46,526 nt of DNA from Temnopleurus reevesii (GCA_036244855.1 BQKZ01000766.1:96096-142621); one strand, 5' to 3'; shown: positions 1 to 13,362, numbered from the stretch's first letter. The notes: generated by a model from the sequence alone, not told the origin. Program-made: numbers and translations.

Positions 1-3000
1 GTGCGCGCAGCGTAGCCTGTCTTCATATAGTTTGATAAAGGCTAGCAGTATATAGCAGCCGAAACGTCACTATACTAACGTTCTACGTTTGCACATCGTG
101 AGACAACTGATCAACTATCTTCAAATAAATGTGACATTTGTTCTACACTTTTATTATTGAAAATGGACAATTATACCACAAACATGACAGAAAAAGCAAA
201 TCAACAATAGATTATGATTATAATTCTTTGTAACAAAATAGTGGAAATAATTCATATAAAAGTTTGCTGTCGAAAAAATTGGAAGCAAATAAAAATGCAT
301 TAAAAAAAGTAAGTACTACAAACTTATGTTCCTTTGATGAATTATAGCTGATGAGTGAACTCGTAATACAATTATTATCTGTGCTTAATTTGATTACTCA
401 AAATTAAAATATTGATTTAAATGAATAAAAATGCCAGAGTCAAATTTTACGAACACACAAATGCAAAATAGAATAAATGGAAATGTCACTTGAAAGCTAT
501 GGTTTAATTTTTCTAATATGCTAGCTTAAAAATATTCTCTCTTTAATAAAGAATAGAAAAATGCTCCTTTACATTCCACAATGAGTTTTTTGTTCCACTA
601 TGGATGGATATAATACCTATTTAAGATGCTTAATATCAAATTTGGCAATGACTCAGACCTTTTCCAAATAAGCAGAACAAGATTATACCCTTGTGACTAT
701 ATGCAACTGTAATGCCAAGTATTAATCTCCTGAACACCTCAAACTAGCTCTAATACGCAAGGTGTATTTGCTTAGTTTCTATATCGGATTAGTAGGACAA
801 CATACAAGGTGATAAGAGCTATAAACATGGAAATGACACTGGGTGAATGGGCAAAGAAATCTAGAGGTGATGTTATTGTGTGACTCATGTTACTCTAAAC
901 ATAGACTTACTACACGTAGAGCAAGGCTGTGTCCATAAAGCTGTCTGTAGATCTAAGCAAGGCTCTACGAATGACTGGTAACCATTTTAAGGTGTGATTC
1001 ATTGCTAGGGTTTATCATTGAGAGGAGGAAAATGTCACCAGTCATTCGTAGAGTTGTGCGTACCTCTATGAACAGCTTAATGAAACACAACCATGGACTG
1101 TTAATGATCATTATTCCTTTGAAATTGTTGTCAGAAGGCCTGAAAGAACAAGTGGTCCCAATCAGGGATATAAAATATCTCTGGCAGATCTTTGGCTGAG
1201 TTGAAAGATCTGTTACGTAATGTTACAAATAATGTTACAAATGAGAGCCAAAAACGTTGTCTTTTTCAAATCTCTTGAAGAATCTCCAACTTCAAAGGAA
1301 TAAAAAAGGAAGTCCATGTCTAGTAAGTGTATGGTGTAAACTAAGATGACTTATTATATTCAAATGTTATTTCTATTTGGTTTATTTAAGTAAAAGTTCA
1401 ATTAAAAAATTTAACGAAAATAATAATTGCATCCTGTCTCTTCTTTGTTTTAAGAGTGCAAGGAGACAACCTTTTTTTCAGAAAAACAATTGGCAAACGA
1501 GAATACACCTTCTTTTTAATTGTAGTGACTTCGGATATGTCAGAAGTATATTGTAGTTATTTTACACAATTTAACTAAAGTGTTTTACATTCATAAAGGG
1601 CTGTGGGTTGCATATTTTCCAAAATTACACATCAAAACTTGTAACCAAACTAAATTCAACACTATAATGATCGATTCAGTGCAAAGTTTTAATCTTGTAT
1701 TATTGACACTACTCCATCTTTGCAGATTAAACTTTTCATAATTTCCGAGTCTACACTCTCTCTGTTGCTGTTTCTGAAAACATTCTTCATTTGGATCACA
1801 GGAAATATGTGAATAATCTTTAAGACATGCAAAATATATTTGATGAGGAGCCAACAATCCAATGAGTATAATTTCATTCAGGAAATGTGAAAAGCCCATC
1901 TACAGCAGACATTGTTAGTACTGTGCTTGCATGTTAGCATTTTCTTTTGTTAATTTGTAAATTAAAAAAAAAGGTTGGCACAAACATTTTATATGCATCT
2001 CTTGTGTTGATGATGAATATTAATCATGTATAGAATTACACAAATTCTAAGAGCTCTGAAAATGAAATGAGAAATTTCCTTCATATGTTTTATTTCATGA
2101 CAATGGAAATACATTTCTTTTCTTATTTTTTTTCTTGGGGGAGGGGTGTTTAGGCATTTTCATCCATATTTATTACACTTTTTTTAATATCCTGCCAATT
2201 GGCTATCAACAATTTCATGGGAAACATTTTGACTAGCATATATAATAAGAGATTAATAATAAAACGAACATAGTCCACTTTATGAAAATATATTAGAAAG
2301 AAAGGGATTACATGCGTATATAAATTATGCAAAAATGGAAGGATGAAATTAAATTCTCAAATTTATAGTTAAACATGATAATACTTCAATAGAATGTAAT
2401 ACCAACACCAATATGTATTGCTCTATTTAAACTATGGTATTATATCTCACTAAAATATAACTTTAATTGAATGATAAAGGTATATTTAAGCAGGATATCA
2501 ATTGTGAAAGTGTGTCATTTGTTAAGCTGTGAAATGAATAAGCTGGCATGTATTTGTTTTAAATCTTTTGGTGTTCCCCACTAGAACAAAAGTGATTGCT
2601 CAAAAAACGTAAACAAATTAAAGCAGAATGTTCTCTCAATGTAGCCCAAGTAAATCAGTGACTAGGTCAACAGAGGTAAACTTTTGCTAAAAAAATGATT
2701 TAAGTTTTTGTTTTATCCTCATGAAAACTGCTAACGGCATTGTTTTCGTATAGTTGAGCAGTTCTCACTTTCATATGAAAATGAGTTGTCTAGACTTGAA
2801 TGTTTTTTATCAAGTTACTTGGAGAAAAAAGTATAATTTAGAGTTCAAAGAAGTACTTTTTCACTCCAAAGGATAAAAGTAAAACATAATTCATTTGGAG
2901 TGATAATGTTCTCTCTTTATAATAAGTATTTTCAAATTTTTTTTATTAATCAAAGAGTTGAGCAATCACTTTGAGCTAATGGAAGCAGCCTTCTGGGGCA

Positions 3001-4329
3001 AAAAAAAAGATATCAGAATTGTACTCAACCTGTTCCGTATTTTCCTGATGTGGTGAAGAGGGCAAAGCAATCATGCAAAGAACAAGGCAAATAATAATTG
3101 GTTTACAAAACATATTAAACATTTCTAGTCATCATGATGAAAGTTATATATTGCAGACCCATCATGCATACACATGCATGAACTAACATATATCCATACA
3201 AAGCGATTTAGAAACACCTCAAATGTAATGTTCTTTTTTTTTATCGTGTTTTTCTCTGTGATAGGGAGGGTCCAGTTAATGCAAATTACTAGAATTTTAA
3301 CTCTTTGGGACTAGAGGAATACATACATTTACATCTACATGTATACAATAAAGCATCATAAAAACACTTCCATGAATCTCTGACACATGATACTGCTTGG
3401 GGGGACTTTCAAACATTTTTATTTATGCTTGGAACCCCGAAGGACTATCGACAATACAAGATTTGAAGAATCTTCTCCCATTTTGATCAATCTCAACCCA
3501 AGCATCTGATTTTCCAGATACATCACAAATGAAAAGCAACAAAGTGTGACTTGTAAAGAAGCACCAAAACATCCTCCTTGTTCTTATTGTAAGATCTATA
3601 GGAATAAATTTCATACGGATTATCTGTTTTAATCCAAGCTTCTGGGTTCAGTCGAGGTTCAGATATTGCAAAGAATGTAATATGAATAGGAAGCTCGCTA
3701 GGGGAGGGGGAACTAACGCTTGACAGGATACATTATACATTGGTATTTGCTGAAAGAGGGTTGGATTGGCCGACATGCCTCTATTGAAGTGCTAAAATAC
3801 ATGTAAATGTGGGTTACTGGGCCAACATATACAGAGTGAATCACTGCTTGAGTCCCACAATATGCAGATCATCATGTTACTCTCATTCCCTGAATCAACC
3901 CTCTTTATTCAACCTAGAAGCAACCATTTTGGAGTCTTTATTTCCCTATTTGTGATACTCCATGAGCCAGTATTTTAGCGTACAAATATAGCACTTTGGG
4001 AAGATTTTACATTATAACATATTTTTACTGTGACATTTAAAATAGCTTTTGTATATAGATATATAAAAAAATCATTTTTACAACCTGAAATACGATTCTA
4101 GCACAGGTGGATTCATAATGATATTCGGAAAACATTCATGGAGAGTGTTATTACTTGGCTAAATGGTGATCACATCTTACCCTCTATTTTCACACATATT
4201 CCTAAATAACAGTTGGCATCTTCAGATATTGTTTGCCCCAAATAATTACATAAATCGGTAGAGTTTGATACCCCTAATTTGGGGAAAATAGGCAAAACGT
4301 TAGCCACTACGCTATTAAACAGGTCTTAC
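1..4329 (-). other. Adducin intron after the second coding exon (partial)
   Basis: The sequence after the donor at 4329-4328 runs to the left window edge. No exon encoding the next conserved adducin segment (the start of the aldolase-like head) is recognisable on the minus strand, so this intron exceeds 4.3 kb. It is A+T-rich with only short chance ORFs. Its one notable occupant is the palindromic element at 925-1092. A patch at 2580-2990 has several short inverted repeats (2862-2870 with 2894-2902; 2589-2602 with 2959-2972) of unclear meaning. Confidence 0.75.
925..1092. mobile_element. Palindromic MITE-like element, copy A
   Basis: Two arms of about 52 bp form a long imperfect inverted repeat. 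The inner 17 bp are perfect (CTCTACGAATGACTGGT at 963-979 and its complement at 1037-1053). The outer ends read GGCTGTGTCCATAAAGCTG on the left and the complement of GGTTGTGTTTCATTAAGCTG on the right. Similarity between the arms continues weakly into the centre. It carries no coding capacity. A second copy with the same terminal sequence lies at 4653-4794, which marks this as a dispersed family. I could not define a convincing target-site duplication. Confidence 0.7.
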
Positions 4330-4432
4330 CTCCTCCAAGACTCCTCCCTGTGCTCTGGTTGAAGCGGGACTGAGGCAGCACCAGTTCAGAAATTTGTTGT
4401 AGCGCTAGAAGGCTGGCAGGGTGTGGACCACT
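4330..4432 (-). CDS. ADD1: Adducin, second coding exon (residues 84-117)
   Basis: The 103-nt exon is bounded by an excellent acceptor (a pyrimidine-rich tract, then CTTTCTTTCTTACAG) and an excellent donor (GGAG followed by GTAAGA). It enters in phase 0 and leaves in phase 1. It reads SGPHPASLLALQQISEL and continues to a serine- and glycine-rich end. LLALQQI is the same string seen in vertebrate adducins in the stretch that follows the EELE helix (...KNPTGLLALQQIADF, from memory). Joining residue 83 (K) to this exon keeps the vertebrate spacing exactly, so no coding exon is missing between the two. The end of the exon (QSRFNQSTGRSLGG) is a less conserved linker before the aldolase-like head domain. 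It is too short and spliced to stand out as an open reading frame. Confidence 0.9.
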
Positions 4433-4652
4433 CTGTAAGAAAGAAAGAGGAAAACAAAGAAAGGGTGATTATACTTTCTTGCAATTCAACTAATACTTGT
4501 AATAAAGGATAGAGATTTCTTTCATATTTTACCCAAAACTCTTTCTTTTCCAACGGGGCAATGTATTACCCTTACTTCTATTCCAATGTATGCAACTTTT
4601 TCATCCTATTCGTATGGCTCATTCACAGAATAGTGTACATAGAGAGAAAATG

Positions 4653-4794
4653 GGTTGTGTTTCATAAAGCTGTTTGAAAGGTACGGGCAACTCTAGAAAG
4701 GACTGGCGACTCTTTCCTACATTTAATGATAATACCCCGCAGTCGTTCGTATAACCGTGCATAGATCTTCAAACAGATTTATGTAACACAATTC
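4653..4794. mobile_element. Palindromic MITE-like element, copy B
   Basis: The left end (GGTTGTGTTTCATAAAGCTG) and the complement of the right end (TTGTGTTACATAAATCTG) form terminal inverted repeats of about 50 bp with several mismatches. They are related base by base to copy A at 925-1092, including the internal ACTCTA and GACTGG blocks. It is more diverged between arms than copy A. It lies only 220 bp upstream, in gene sense, of the second coding exon. Confidence 0.65.
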
Positions 4795-5744
4795 TGGAGA
4801 CTAGCACATTTGTTCATAAGTTATGATATTTGCGGATCTTGCAGCTCTCCTCCTTTAAAAGAATTGTGCTGTAGGATTGATTTTATTCATGCTTCAGATA
4901 CATCTTAAATCTAAAAAAGGCAAACAAACAATAAAAATGAATACAACAGTTCAAGTCAGCATATCAACAGGCAAAATTTCCAACAACACACTTCCAGTGC
5001 AGGATCCATGAGCATGGTTGGCACATCTATCAAGGTTGTAATATGATTAAATGTCACTATCTTTAATCACAAAATAATTAATCAAGGGCAAGGCCTACAA
5101 TAGAATGTGATCATCAACTAATGACTGCCCCAATAATGCCCTACAGGTGTATGATAATGGCATGACCTTTCCTATCTCTTTACACCATTCCCGTCCACCC
5201 CCAATCAAAGAATTATTTAGATTTTCTTTACCCATAAACATATTTTTGTTTTCCAGAAAAACAGCAGCACAATGATGAAATGTTTTCCTGATTTTCTGGC
5301 CCTCGTTTTTTATATTGCCATTATAATAAACAAAATGTTAATAGAAAAGATAACCATTATGACCATACTTTGATTTAAGAACTGCTTACATCACCCTACA
5401 ATGTACATATAACACCAGTACAAACTCTCTAAATAATATAAATCTTTATCAAGTTGAATTCCCTTCTTACAAATAATGCAAGCCTATACCCATTCTGTAT
5501 GCTTGGCAAACCATCACATTATGCAAATGAGTTCTCCTGAAATCCCAATTACCATCATTACCATGTCTTCAATTAAAGCATACATCAATGAGCATACAGC
5601 AAGCTTTTAAGCAAGACTATAGACTCTGTTCAAACGGTACTCGCCAGTGAAATAACAGGTATGCGCCAGACAACACAGCCATTAAAATGGAGAGATTATA
5701 TTCGGCGGTTTGGCCTCCCGCATACACGCAATACACATGAACAT

Positions 5745-5758
5745 ACACACACACACAC
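5745..5758. repeat. (AC)7 microsatellite
   Basis: An uninterrupted run of seven AC dinucleotides lies inside a G+C-richer patch (about 5620-5900). That patch also holds a GAGA-rich run (5820-5834) and TAATTAA. Confidence 0.9.
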
Positions 5759-6570
5759 GCCCTAACTGATTACCACATGCCAGCTGTATATATCAACATA
5801 AATAGCTCTCATCGGGCCGAGAGAGGGAGAGAGTAATTAACATACATCAGTAATTCAGTTTCCAATTAAAACCCTCTAGACAAATTTCATTGATTTTGTA
5901 GGATTCGGGGTTGGAGGGTACACTGCAAGCTGGATTTATCTTTTCTTTCCCCAGAATTCATTCCGGCTGAATGCTTCAGACACATGATTCATGGGCGGAA
6001 AACAATGGGTATGCATCCATTTCGAGGGGCACATAGAGGTCAGGTACAATGCTATACCTAAATCTTCAAGCAAATGAGACAATATTAGGAATAGGTTCAT
6101 TTTCAAAGGAATGAATCTCGCGCACTCAAGACCAGGATCCCATAATTTACAATGAATTCCGTGAAAATTGAAGCGGACTGGAGCTTCCACTTTGCTCTGA
6201 TGAAAACCTTCCTATTGTCTGTGTAGATGAGTCACAGTGCAAGGTGCAATGTACACATGTATGGTACAATAAAGATTACAAGTGGCATTATGATCTAAAT
6301 CGTGTGAAAACAAATAGACCGCAACATCCCAATACTTGAAAGATTAAGTCTTAATTTTGAAAAGTTATTTTAGATATGCACGATTCGAGAGTTTGAATAC
6401 CCCTGTAATGTTACATGTATGTTGTAATTTTCAGACTAGTATAGTCAGACCATTGATATCATAATAAGAGATAATTTTATAAGAAGATGAGTGAATTAAA
6501 CATTAAAAAGGAACTTGTAACGGTCATTGGAAGACATAAAATTGTCATGACAGTGTAAAGTGCTATTGTA

Positions 6571-7400
6571 GTAGGATGTAGCGTTATCAGGGTAAGATGT
6601 AAAGTTATCAGGGTAAGATGTAAGTTATCAGGGTATACTAGGATGTAGAGTTATCAGCGTAAGATGTAGAGTTATCATGGTAAGATGTAGAGTTACCAGG
6701 GTAAGATGTGAAGTTATCAGGGTAAGATGTAGAGTTACTAGGGTAAGATGTAGAGTTATCATGGTAAGATGTAGAGTTACCAGGGTAACATGTAGAGTTA
6801 TCAGGGTAAGATGTGAAGTTATCAGGGTAAGATGTAGAGTTATCGGGGTAAGATGTAGAGTTTTATCATGGTAAGATGTAGAGTTACCAGGGTAACATGT
6901 AGAGTTATCAGGGTAAGATGTGAAGTTATCAGGGTAAGATGTAGAGTTATCGGGGTAAGATGTAGAGTTTTATCATGGTAAGATGTAGAGTTACCAGGGT
7001 AACATGTAGAGTTATCAGGGTAAGATGTGAAGTTATCAGGGTAAGATGTAGAGTTATCGGGGTAAGATGTAGAGTTTTATCATGGTAAGATGTAGAGTTA
7101 CCAGGGTAACATGTAGAGTTATCAGGGTAAGATGTGAAGTTATCAGGGTAAGATGTAGAGTTATCGGGGTAAGATGTAGAGTTNGGTAAGATGTAGAGTT
7201 ATCAGGGTAAGATGTAGAGTTGTCATGGTATGATGTAAAGTTATCAGCGTAAGATGTAAAATTATCAGGGTAAGATGTAGATTTATCATATTACAAGATG
7301 TAGAGTTACCATGGTAAGATGTAGAAATATCAGGGTTAGATGTAGCAGTTAGATGTAGAATTACTAGGGTAAGAAGTACAATCACCATGGTAAAGTGTAA
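6571..7400. repeat. 21-bp minisatellite with a 107-bp higher-order repeat
   Basis: About 39 tandem units of roughly 21 bp follow the pattern GGTAAGATGTAGAGTTATCAG with point variants. Inside the array, four consecutive 107-bp blocks start at 6758, 6865, 6972 and 7079. I read them as identical. Each is five variant monomers (carrying CATGG, ACCAGG, AACATG, TGTGAAG and CGGGG variants) plus a TT insertion at the end. The fourth block is cut at an N (7184), where the unit is broken, so the true array length is uncertain. Outer monomers are more diverged, as expected for array edges. Confidence 0.95.
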
Positions 7401-8339
7401 ATGACTTATGGCAAAGAGGTAAAATTACCCTGGCAAAATATACCATTGCCGTATCCTTTAAGTCTTACAGCCCATAAATCATTAAACATTACATGATCTA
7501 ATGTAACTTTGTTCTTAACATTGCAGCCAAAATCTCTGAAAAAATCAATAAAGGAGTGTAGCTCCTTCCAAAGTACAATTTCAAGTCTCCGCAAACATTT
7601 ACTAAACATACTTGATTGCAGATCAAATAAATGCTTTACATAAATGTAATTTATAATTTATGTACAGTATTGCCCTTCCATTCTCAAAATTTTGGTTACT
7701 TAATTTATTTATTCTTGAGGGCAGTGGTTCTGAGAATAAGAATAAAAGAGATATCAATACATTGAATAAGCCAATATTACATGTTATCTTATTATGGTTA
7801 TATTATTTTATTGAAAACCACTGAACAAATTGTACCATTTGGTTAAACATTGATTTCTAATTTATCTTTTATTTACATTGTAAATATGTATAATGCATGA
7901 AACTCAGAGAAGAAAGTTATCTGCATATAAAGCTGGCAAATCATCGCTTCCAGTAGAGTAGTAAAAAAAAAAAGAGAGGTATAATATGTCCAAGATTAAG
8001 GCCTGATTTATGAAAATAATACAAATTACAAAGTGTCTATTTATCTCATCTGGTTATGGAGTAACAATCCTGAATTAGCTGAGAAAAAGACAAGTGGCGT
8101 TAGATATTTGGACCTTCTATCTAGCTCAAAAGAATTTATCAACTACATATATCATAACCCACAGAATTGAAGATATACAATAAATTTAACACAGATTTAA
8201 TATAATATTCAAGAATTAATTTCTGTTGTTCATGTATTTGTTGTTGTTGTGCTATAGGAGGCCCGCAATATGAGCAAATATAAATGCCATACTGGAGTAA
8301 GGATATTGGCAGGTGGATGATCTGTAATTGTTTATAACC

Positions 8340-8580
8340 CTAACAGGTTGTTGTAGGATGGACGTGCAAGCAGCGTTGTAGGGAGGTGTGAGGCTGCTTG
8401 ATATGATTTCAGGGTCTCATCTGCATGGGTGACCCAAGCCACACCTTCCACAGCTCGGTGGTGGTGGCGCTAAGGGCTGTGTGGGATGGATGAGAGGTAA
8501 TTAAGTGGACCGCATCTGTCGGTGGAGATGGTGGGAGGCAGTGTTGGAGGGGATGTGACGGTGAACTGGGGTTGATTAAT
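8340..8580. promoter_or_regulatory. Candidate intronic control region, G+C-richer patch
   Basis: This patch is clearly richer in G+C than its surroundings and is not repetitive. It holds an exact NK2-type homeodomain motif (TTAAGTGG, 8501-8508), an E-box (CATCTG), a TTAATTAG homeodomain-type run near 8574-8581 and several GGTGG/CCACACC runs. There is no conserved reading frame. Function is inferred from composition and motifs only. Confidence 0.2.
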
Positions 8581-11137
8581 TAGTGGTAGGATTGTTTAGA
8601 TATAGGGGTAGATAGCAAAGGATGTTGGATGGTGGAATTTGGAAAATCATTAGAAATTGTGAACGAGAAACATGCATACATTTGAATGTATTAATACACC
8701 CGCCTGTTGGGAATACACTTTTGGAAAGGACATATGCACAAATTGAAAGATAACTACTGGGAAAAATAAAGGGACTGTTGAGAGGAAGCAAATTAGGGTT
8801 GAATACCAGACAAATGAACAGGTGTGAAAAACAGCTCCATCAAATTACTTCCAGATAAAATTGGAATAAATTATTCTAAATTGTCTCATATGCACGTGAA
8901 ATCATTCCGACAAAGTTTAACCCATTGGCAACTGGAGCAGGGTAGTCCCTGCACAAAGTCTGTGTGAATTAAAGAATTCCATAGTCAATGGATTAACTTG
9001 CACTTGAATAAAATTCAAAATGTATTCCTTTCTCATCTGTATTCCTATGTATACTGTTACTACTTGGAAAATAAAAATTTTCTGAGGGTGGGGGTGAATT
9101 CAAGGAAATAAACATTGTCTTCAAGATATGACCATAAAAACAATCATGTCCAAGGACCAGAACAGCAAGGATTTAAAGACAAATGCATACGCCATGAGGT
9201 GTGAATATAATGGATGACTTCAATCAATTAAACGAAGAGGCGAAACCCATACATCATTGGAGAAAGATCAGGGATGCATTTTCTTATGTGGGATTGCTCT
9301 TGATTTAAGATGAAACATTCACATGCACATATCTTCCCAAGGGAAAGATGGTGTTAATTGATGCTGTCCTTCTTTTCAATGTTATTTTGCAATATGATTA
9401 TTCAAGGATACAAAAACATTGATTCACTGAATTTTTACAAAGAGATTTCTAAAGAGATGTATCAATTATAAAAAGAAAACACCTCTAAATTGACCTACTT
9501 TCAAACTTGCAAGAACAAGGAAGCTCAATTTTAAAGGTATTTTAGACAATATTTTGGCCCAATTTTCCCATGATGAATAAAAATGGTTGTTTGTGACATC
9601 CATCTACTCTGGTATTGCACAGTGGAAAATGCCTGGTGGCTTCTGATATATGGATTATTAAACTGCTGAGATCATGGTTCATATTTAGCTCCAGAGCATA
9701 AACAACAAATTTCAGCCTGGATGGATTGTCACCGGTTCCTCTTCCAAGCTAGATTATACTATAGAACCTCTGCTTCTTAATGTCAGAAGGCGTTAAGTCT
9801 CATTCTATTCAATCAACACATTTAATCAGATTTCTTTTTAAAAAGCACAAATTAGGAGACAATCTGTGAATACTTCATCCCTCCCTACAATTCTTGTGAG
9901 AAATTTGTAAAAGGTGTAAAGTGTACACTTCCATAGCTGCAGAATAACAGGTAACAAAATCTTTTCAACAGTGAAAGGATTGTAATGTTTGAATCGGAAC
10001 TTAATTTTCTCTATCTACTTTTATTGATCTAATAAATAACTGACGCCATTTTTCAAAAAGGCATCATCTCTACGTTAAGGCAATTGCACCATTAACTTTT
10101 TAGCATTAGTCTGGAGATGTGGCCTTTTGATTCTAACGAAAGATATCATACTACCCAGAGCAAGTCACATATATTATTCAGTATGCGCAGGTGTCGCGTG
10201 TCTGAGTTTGACTGTCTTCCTAAGGCCAACATCATAATAATTCTTCATTGTGGTCTAGACCGCTTCAAAGTTTACCAAAAGTATTGAGACCCGATACACC
10301 AAAGCGGGCCAAAGCAACCACTAATATTATTTTAAAGAAAAATATCCTAAGTACGATCAATGCACTGGATGTGAATTGTCTTCCTTCCGTACATGACTCA
10401 ATGAACATGCTCTATGAATGCAGAGGTTTTAATTTGGGTGTATGTGCACTGAATCTAAATCAATGCTCCCAGTTCAGATATCTTTTAAGAACTTCTACTG
10501 GGGATAGAGGGCCTCGGCAGATAACTTGACGGTCATAACTCTTCATGTTTGGGTGTGCTCTATCTCTACAATACAAGTTCTACAGCAATCATGCAAACAA
10601 CTCTCGGGGCTCAAGCACTTGAAATGCAAAAAAGGCATGCTGGGATGCCCCATGTCAATGACGGAGCGCGGATAGGAGGAGAGTGTGCTAATGCCCTCTG
10701 GTGATATTTTAAGGCACGATGCGTTATAGCAGTAGGGAGTCGGCATGCATTGGTAACTACAGGGGACAGGGGCTTAAGGTTACTGTCATAATTGGCTTTC
10801 TTTTTCAATTGGTAGGTGGGCGATGGATTCCCGTAGTAGGGTGTCCATTCGCATGTGAAATCTCACAATAATACATGCATACAGCAAGTCATTCAGCCTC
10901 AACGTTATCATAATTCTGCATTAGCGACTATCGTAGCGATTCCACGAAACCCCAAAGTCTGATCACTGAATGTCACACCTTGAAATTCTTGATCCCCTCT
11001 GACCTTGATGGTGTTACAATAAATTTTCTTTATCTGAATTATAGGGCTGCTCGAGATTCACCAATCTAAATTAATGTTTTATTCAAATCTTTAAAAAAAA
11101 GCTAAGTATTATACCTGTTTTTATAGATTAATGACCA

Positions 11138-11202
11138 TAGCAACCGATGAAAACAGCTATTGTGTTTAATTACTGGGATGTATTCGTTTTCATCGGTTGC
11201 TA
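11138..11202. repeat. Perfect 17-bp inverted repeat
   Basis: TAGCAACCGATGAAAAC (11138-11154) is exactly complementary to GTTTTCATCGGTTGCTA (11186-11202), with a 31-base spacer. It may be the remains of a small inverted-repeat element or a stem-loop in the transcript. No second copy was seen in the window. Confidence 0.85.
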
Positions 11203-12559
11203 CTAACAACTCATTGTAAATAATGAACCTTCACAACAGTACAGAAATATCCATAATAACCCATTTACTGCAGCTTGCAACTTTTTCTTGCAGTTCCCTT
11301 AGGTGTTTTCACATAAATGTTGCAAAGGCAGATCTTATCATATTTCTCTCAAAGGTTTTATAAGGAAATGAATTTACTATCCATTCATTCCACCTGCATA
11401 ACCATTTGAAAACACTAGTACATTCCTTGGAATGTTTGATGAATGGAAACATTATTGTTCACAAAATATTTGTACTGCTCCCCCATTCTTTGTTGAATAT
11501 GTTTTCATTCCATTAACCTGATTTTGTAAAAGTAAATAATCATAATGAAAATGATTTTGTGCTTGGATTAGCACAAACAAAACATCTTTTATGGGGCATT
11601 TATAACTGCCAAACAGAATTTCTTGTTTTTCCCTTCCAGTCCTTTTTTTGTTTGTTGCAAATCTAGTTGATTACCAGTATACCACACGATACATTTGTAC
11701 TGTTTTCAACATCATTTATTCCATTTGAAATAATAACTTATGTTTAAAAGTAAAAAAAAAAAAGAGAGAAAACCACATTCGAAAAACATGCATGAGAAAA
11801 AACTTTCCCTTTATAAAAACATGCATTTCAGAACATTCTCAGCTCCTATGTATTGATTTTTCTTTCATTTTCAGGGCATCTATTCATCTATGTGATCGTT
11901 AAAAAAAAATGACGGGTTTTCAAAATCATTATTAAAAAGAAGAAACCAAGATTTCAAAAAATCAAACCAACAATTTTGTTAGTTCAAGGATGCAAATTGA
12001 TAGTGGTCATTCAGTGCAACAAACCTGGAAGCCTCGACAGAAATCAACATCTGCGCGACAAGTTGGAAATACACCCTGTTACGATAAAGGGTAATAAATG
12101 TCATACAAATAAGCCAAACAGCACAAATTATTGTGAAAATATGGACTCGTGTACATTGTACCTACTTCAATATGAAAGGTTATAAGGTCTTTTGGAAGTT
12201 TATTCATAAGTTGAAGGTAAATAATTTGAAGTGTTTGAATAATTACAAGGCTAAGGTCAAGAAAACCATCTCCCTCACCCCTAACCCAACTACATGTATT
12301 CCAATCTAAGTGTGCAAATAACCTAACAGCCTACCAGTCTTACTGACCACAGACAGCGTAAACACTCAAATTCTTCTTAACTTTGGATCTAAATTTTTTA
12401 AAAAAAGTGTAATAATAGATCTTTCTATATAAATTTGGGGCATTGTTATCCGTTAAAGAATGCTGTTTTAGGGGAGGTTTCACACAAATATTCATCAAAA
12501 CAGAAGACCCAAACCTGAGTATTGTTTTCACAGACAATGAATCACTATTTCATCTTTTG

Positions 12560-12582
12560 CCCCCCCCCCAACAAAAAAAAAA
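12560..12582. repeat. C10 then A-rich homopolymer junction
   Basis: A run of ten C is followed by AACAAAAAAAAAA. It is one of several C-run/A-run junctions in the window, all with C before A when read on the same strand. Confidence 0.9.
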
Positions 12583-13362
12583 GAAAACACATAATCTTTT
12601 AAATTTTATAATTGTTATTATTGTTTTGGGTCAAAACTGGGGACCTAGCATTTGAGGGTAGCAATATTATTCATGCAGCTCTATCACAACATGCATTTAA
12701 CCATTATAATTTCCCAACTGTTCTTGTCTACTCTACACTACTGCATGAACATTTTGGCACTCATGCTCCCAGTGAGTGAACTGCAGTGCATTTGAAGTGA
12801 AGAGGTGTAGGCGTCTTTAATAGTAAATGTGCCATGACATTCATGGTGCACCCTAGCTCCTTCATGCTGTGTATTTAACATTTAACTCCCCCTCCACAAA
12901 ATAAAATACATACATGAATGAATAAAATAAATTAATAACTATAAGAATCTACAAAGATGAACTTAATAGGTTATCAGCACTTGAAAAGTTCACATAATAT
13001 GTACTACTAAAACCACCCTTTCTGTACAATCATTTATCAAGCAACTATAGATGAATTTAGAGCTATGAAAGATGTTACAAAAAGTTTATGAATCGATGAT
13101 GGCAAATCTAGAACGAGATGGTTTGCAATTTGAAAACACAAGCTTAGATGTATTTCTACCCAAAAAAATTCTGTCAACAATGTTGAGCTTGAAAAATATG
13201 AAATGATGAATCTACAAATACAATAAAACCATTGCTGACCGAACGTAAACCACAATGGTACATGAGAAAGATGAAAATGATATAATTCTAGCGTAATGGA
13301 TCAGTTCGAAACACTCTGCAATAATAGAATGACCTTTCAGCTCTAATTGCATGATAATGAAA

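Noticed and set aside
2589..2972. 14-bp inverted repeat AAAGTGATTGCTCA / TGAGCAATCACTTT across about 350 bp
   Set aside because: A match of this size over this distance is borderline for chance in 46 kb, and nothing else supports an element.
1..4329. Search for the next adducin coding exon
   Set aside because: No minus-strand segment with an acceptor and a recognisable head-domain sequence was found, so none is called.
6677..6874. ORF made of repeated VRCRV-type residues, and a similar minus-strand ORF at 7161-7388
   Set aside because: The 21-bp minisatellite unit is a multiple of three, so any frame lacking a stop stays open. The frame breaks at the TT insertions and there is no gene context.
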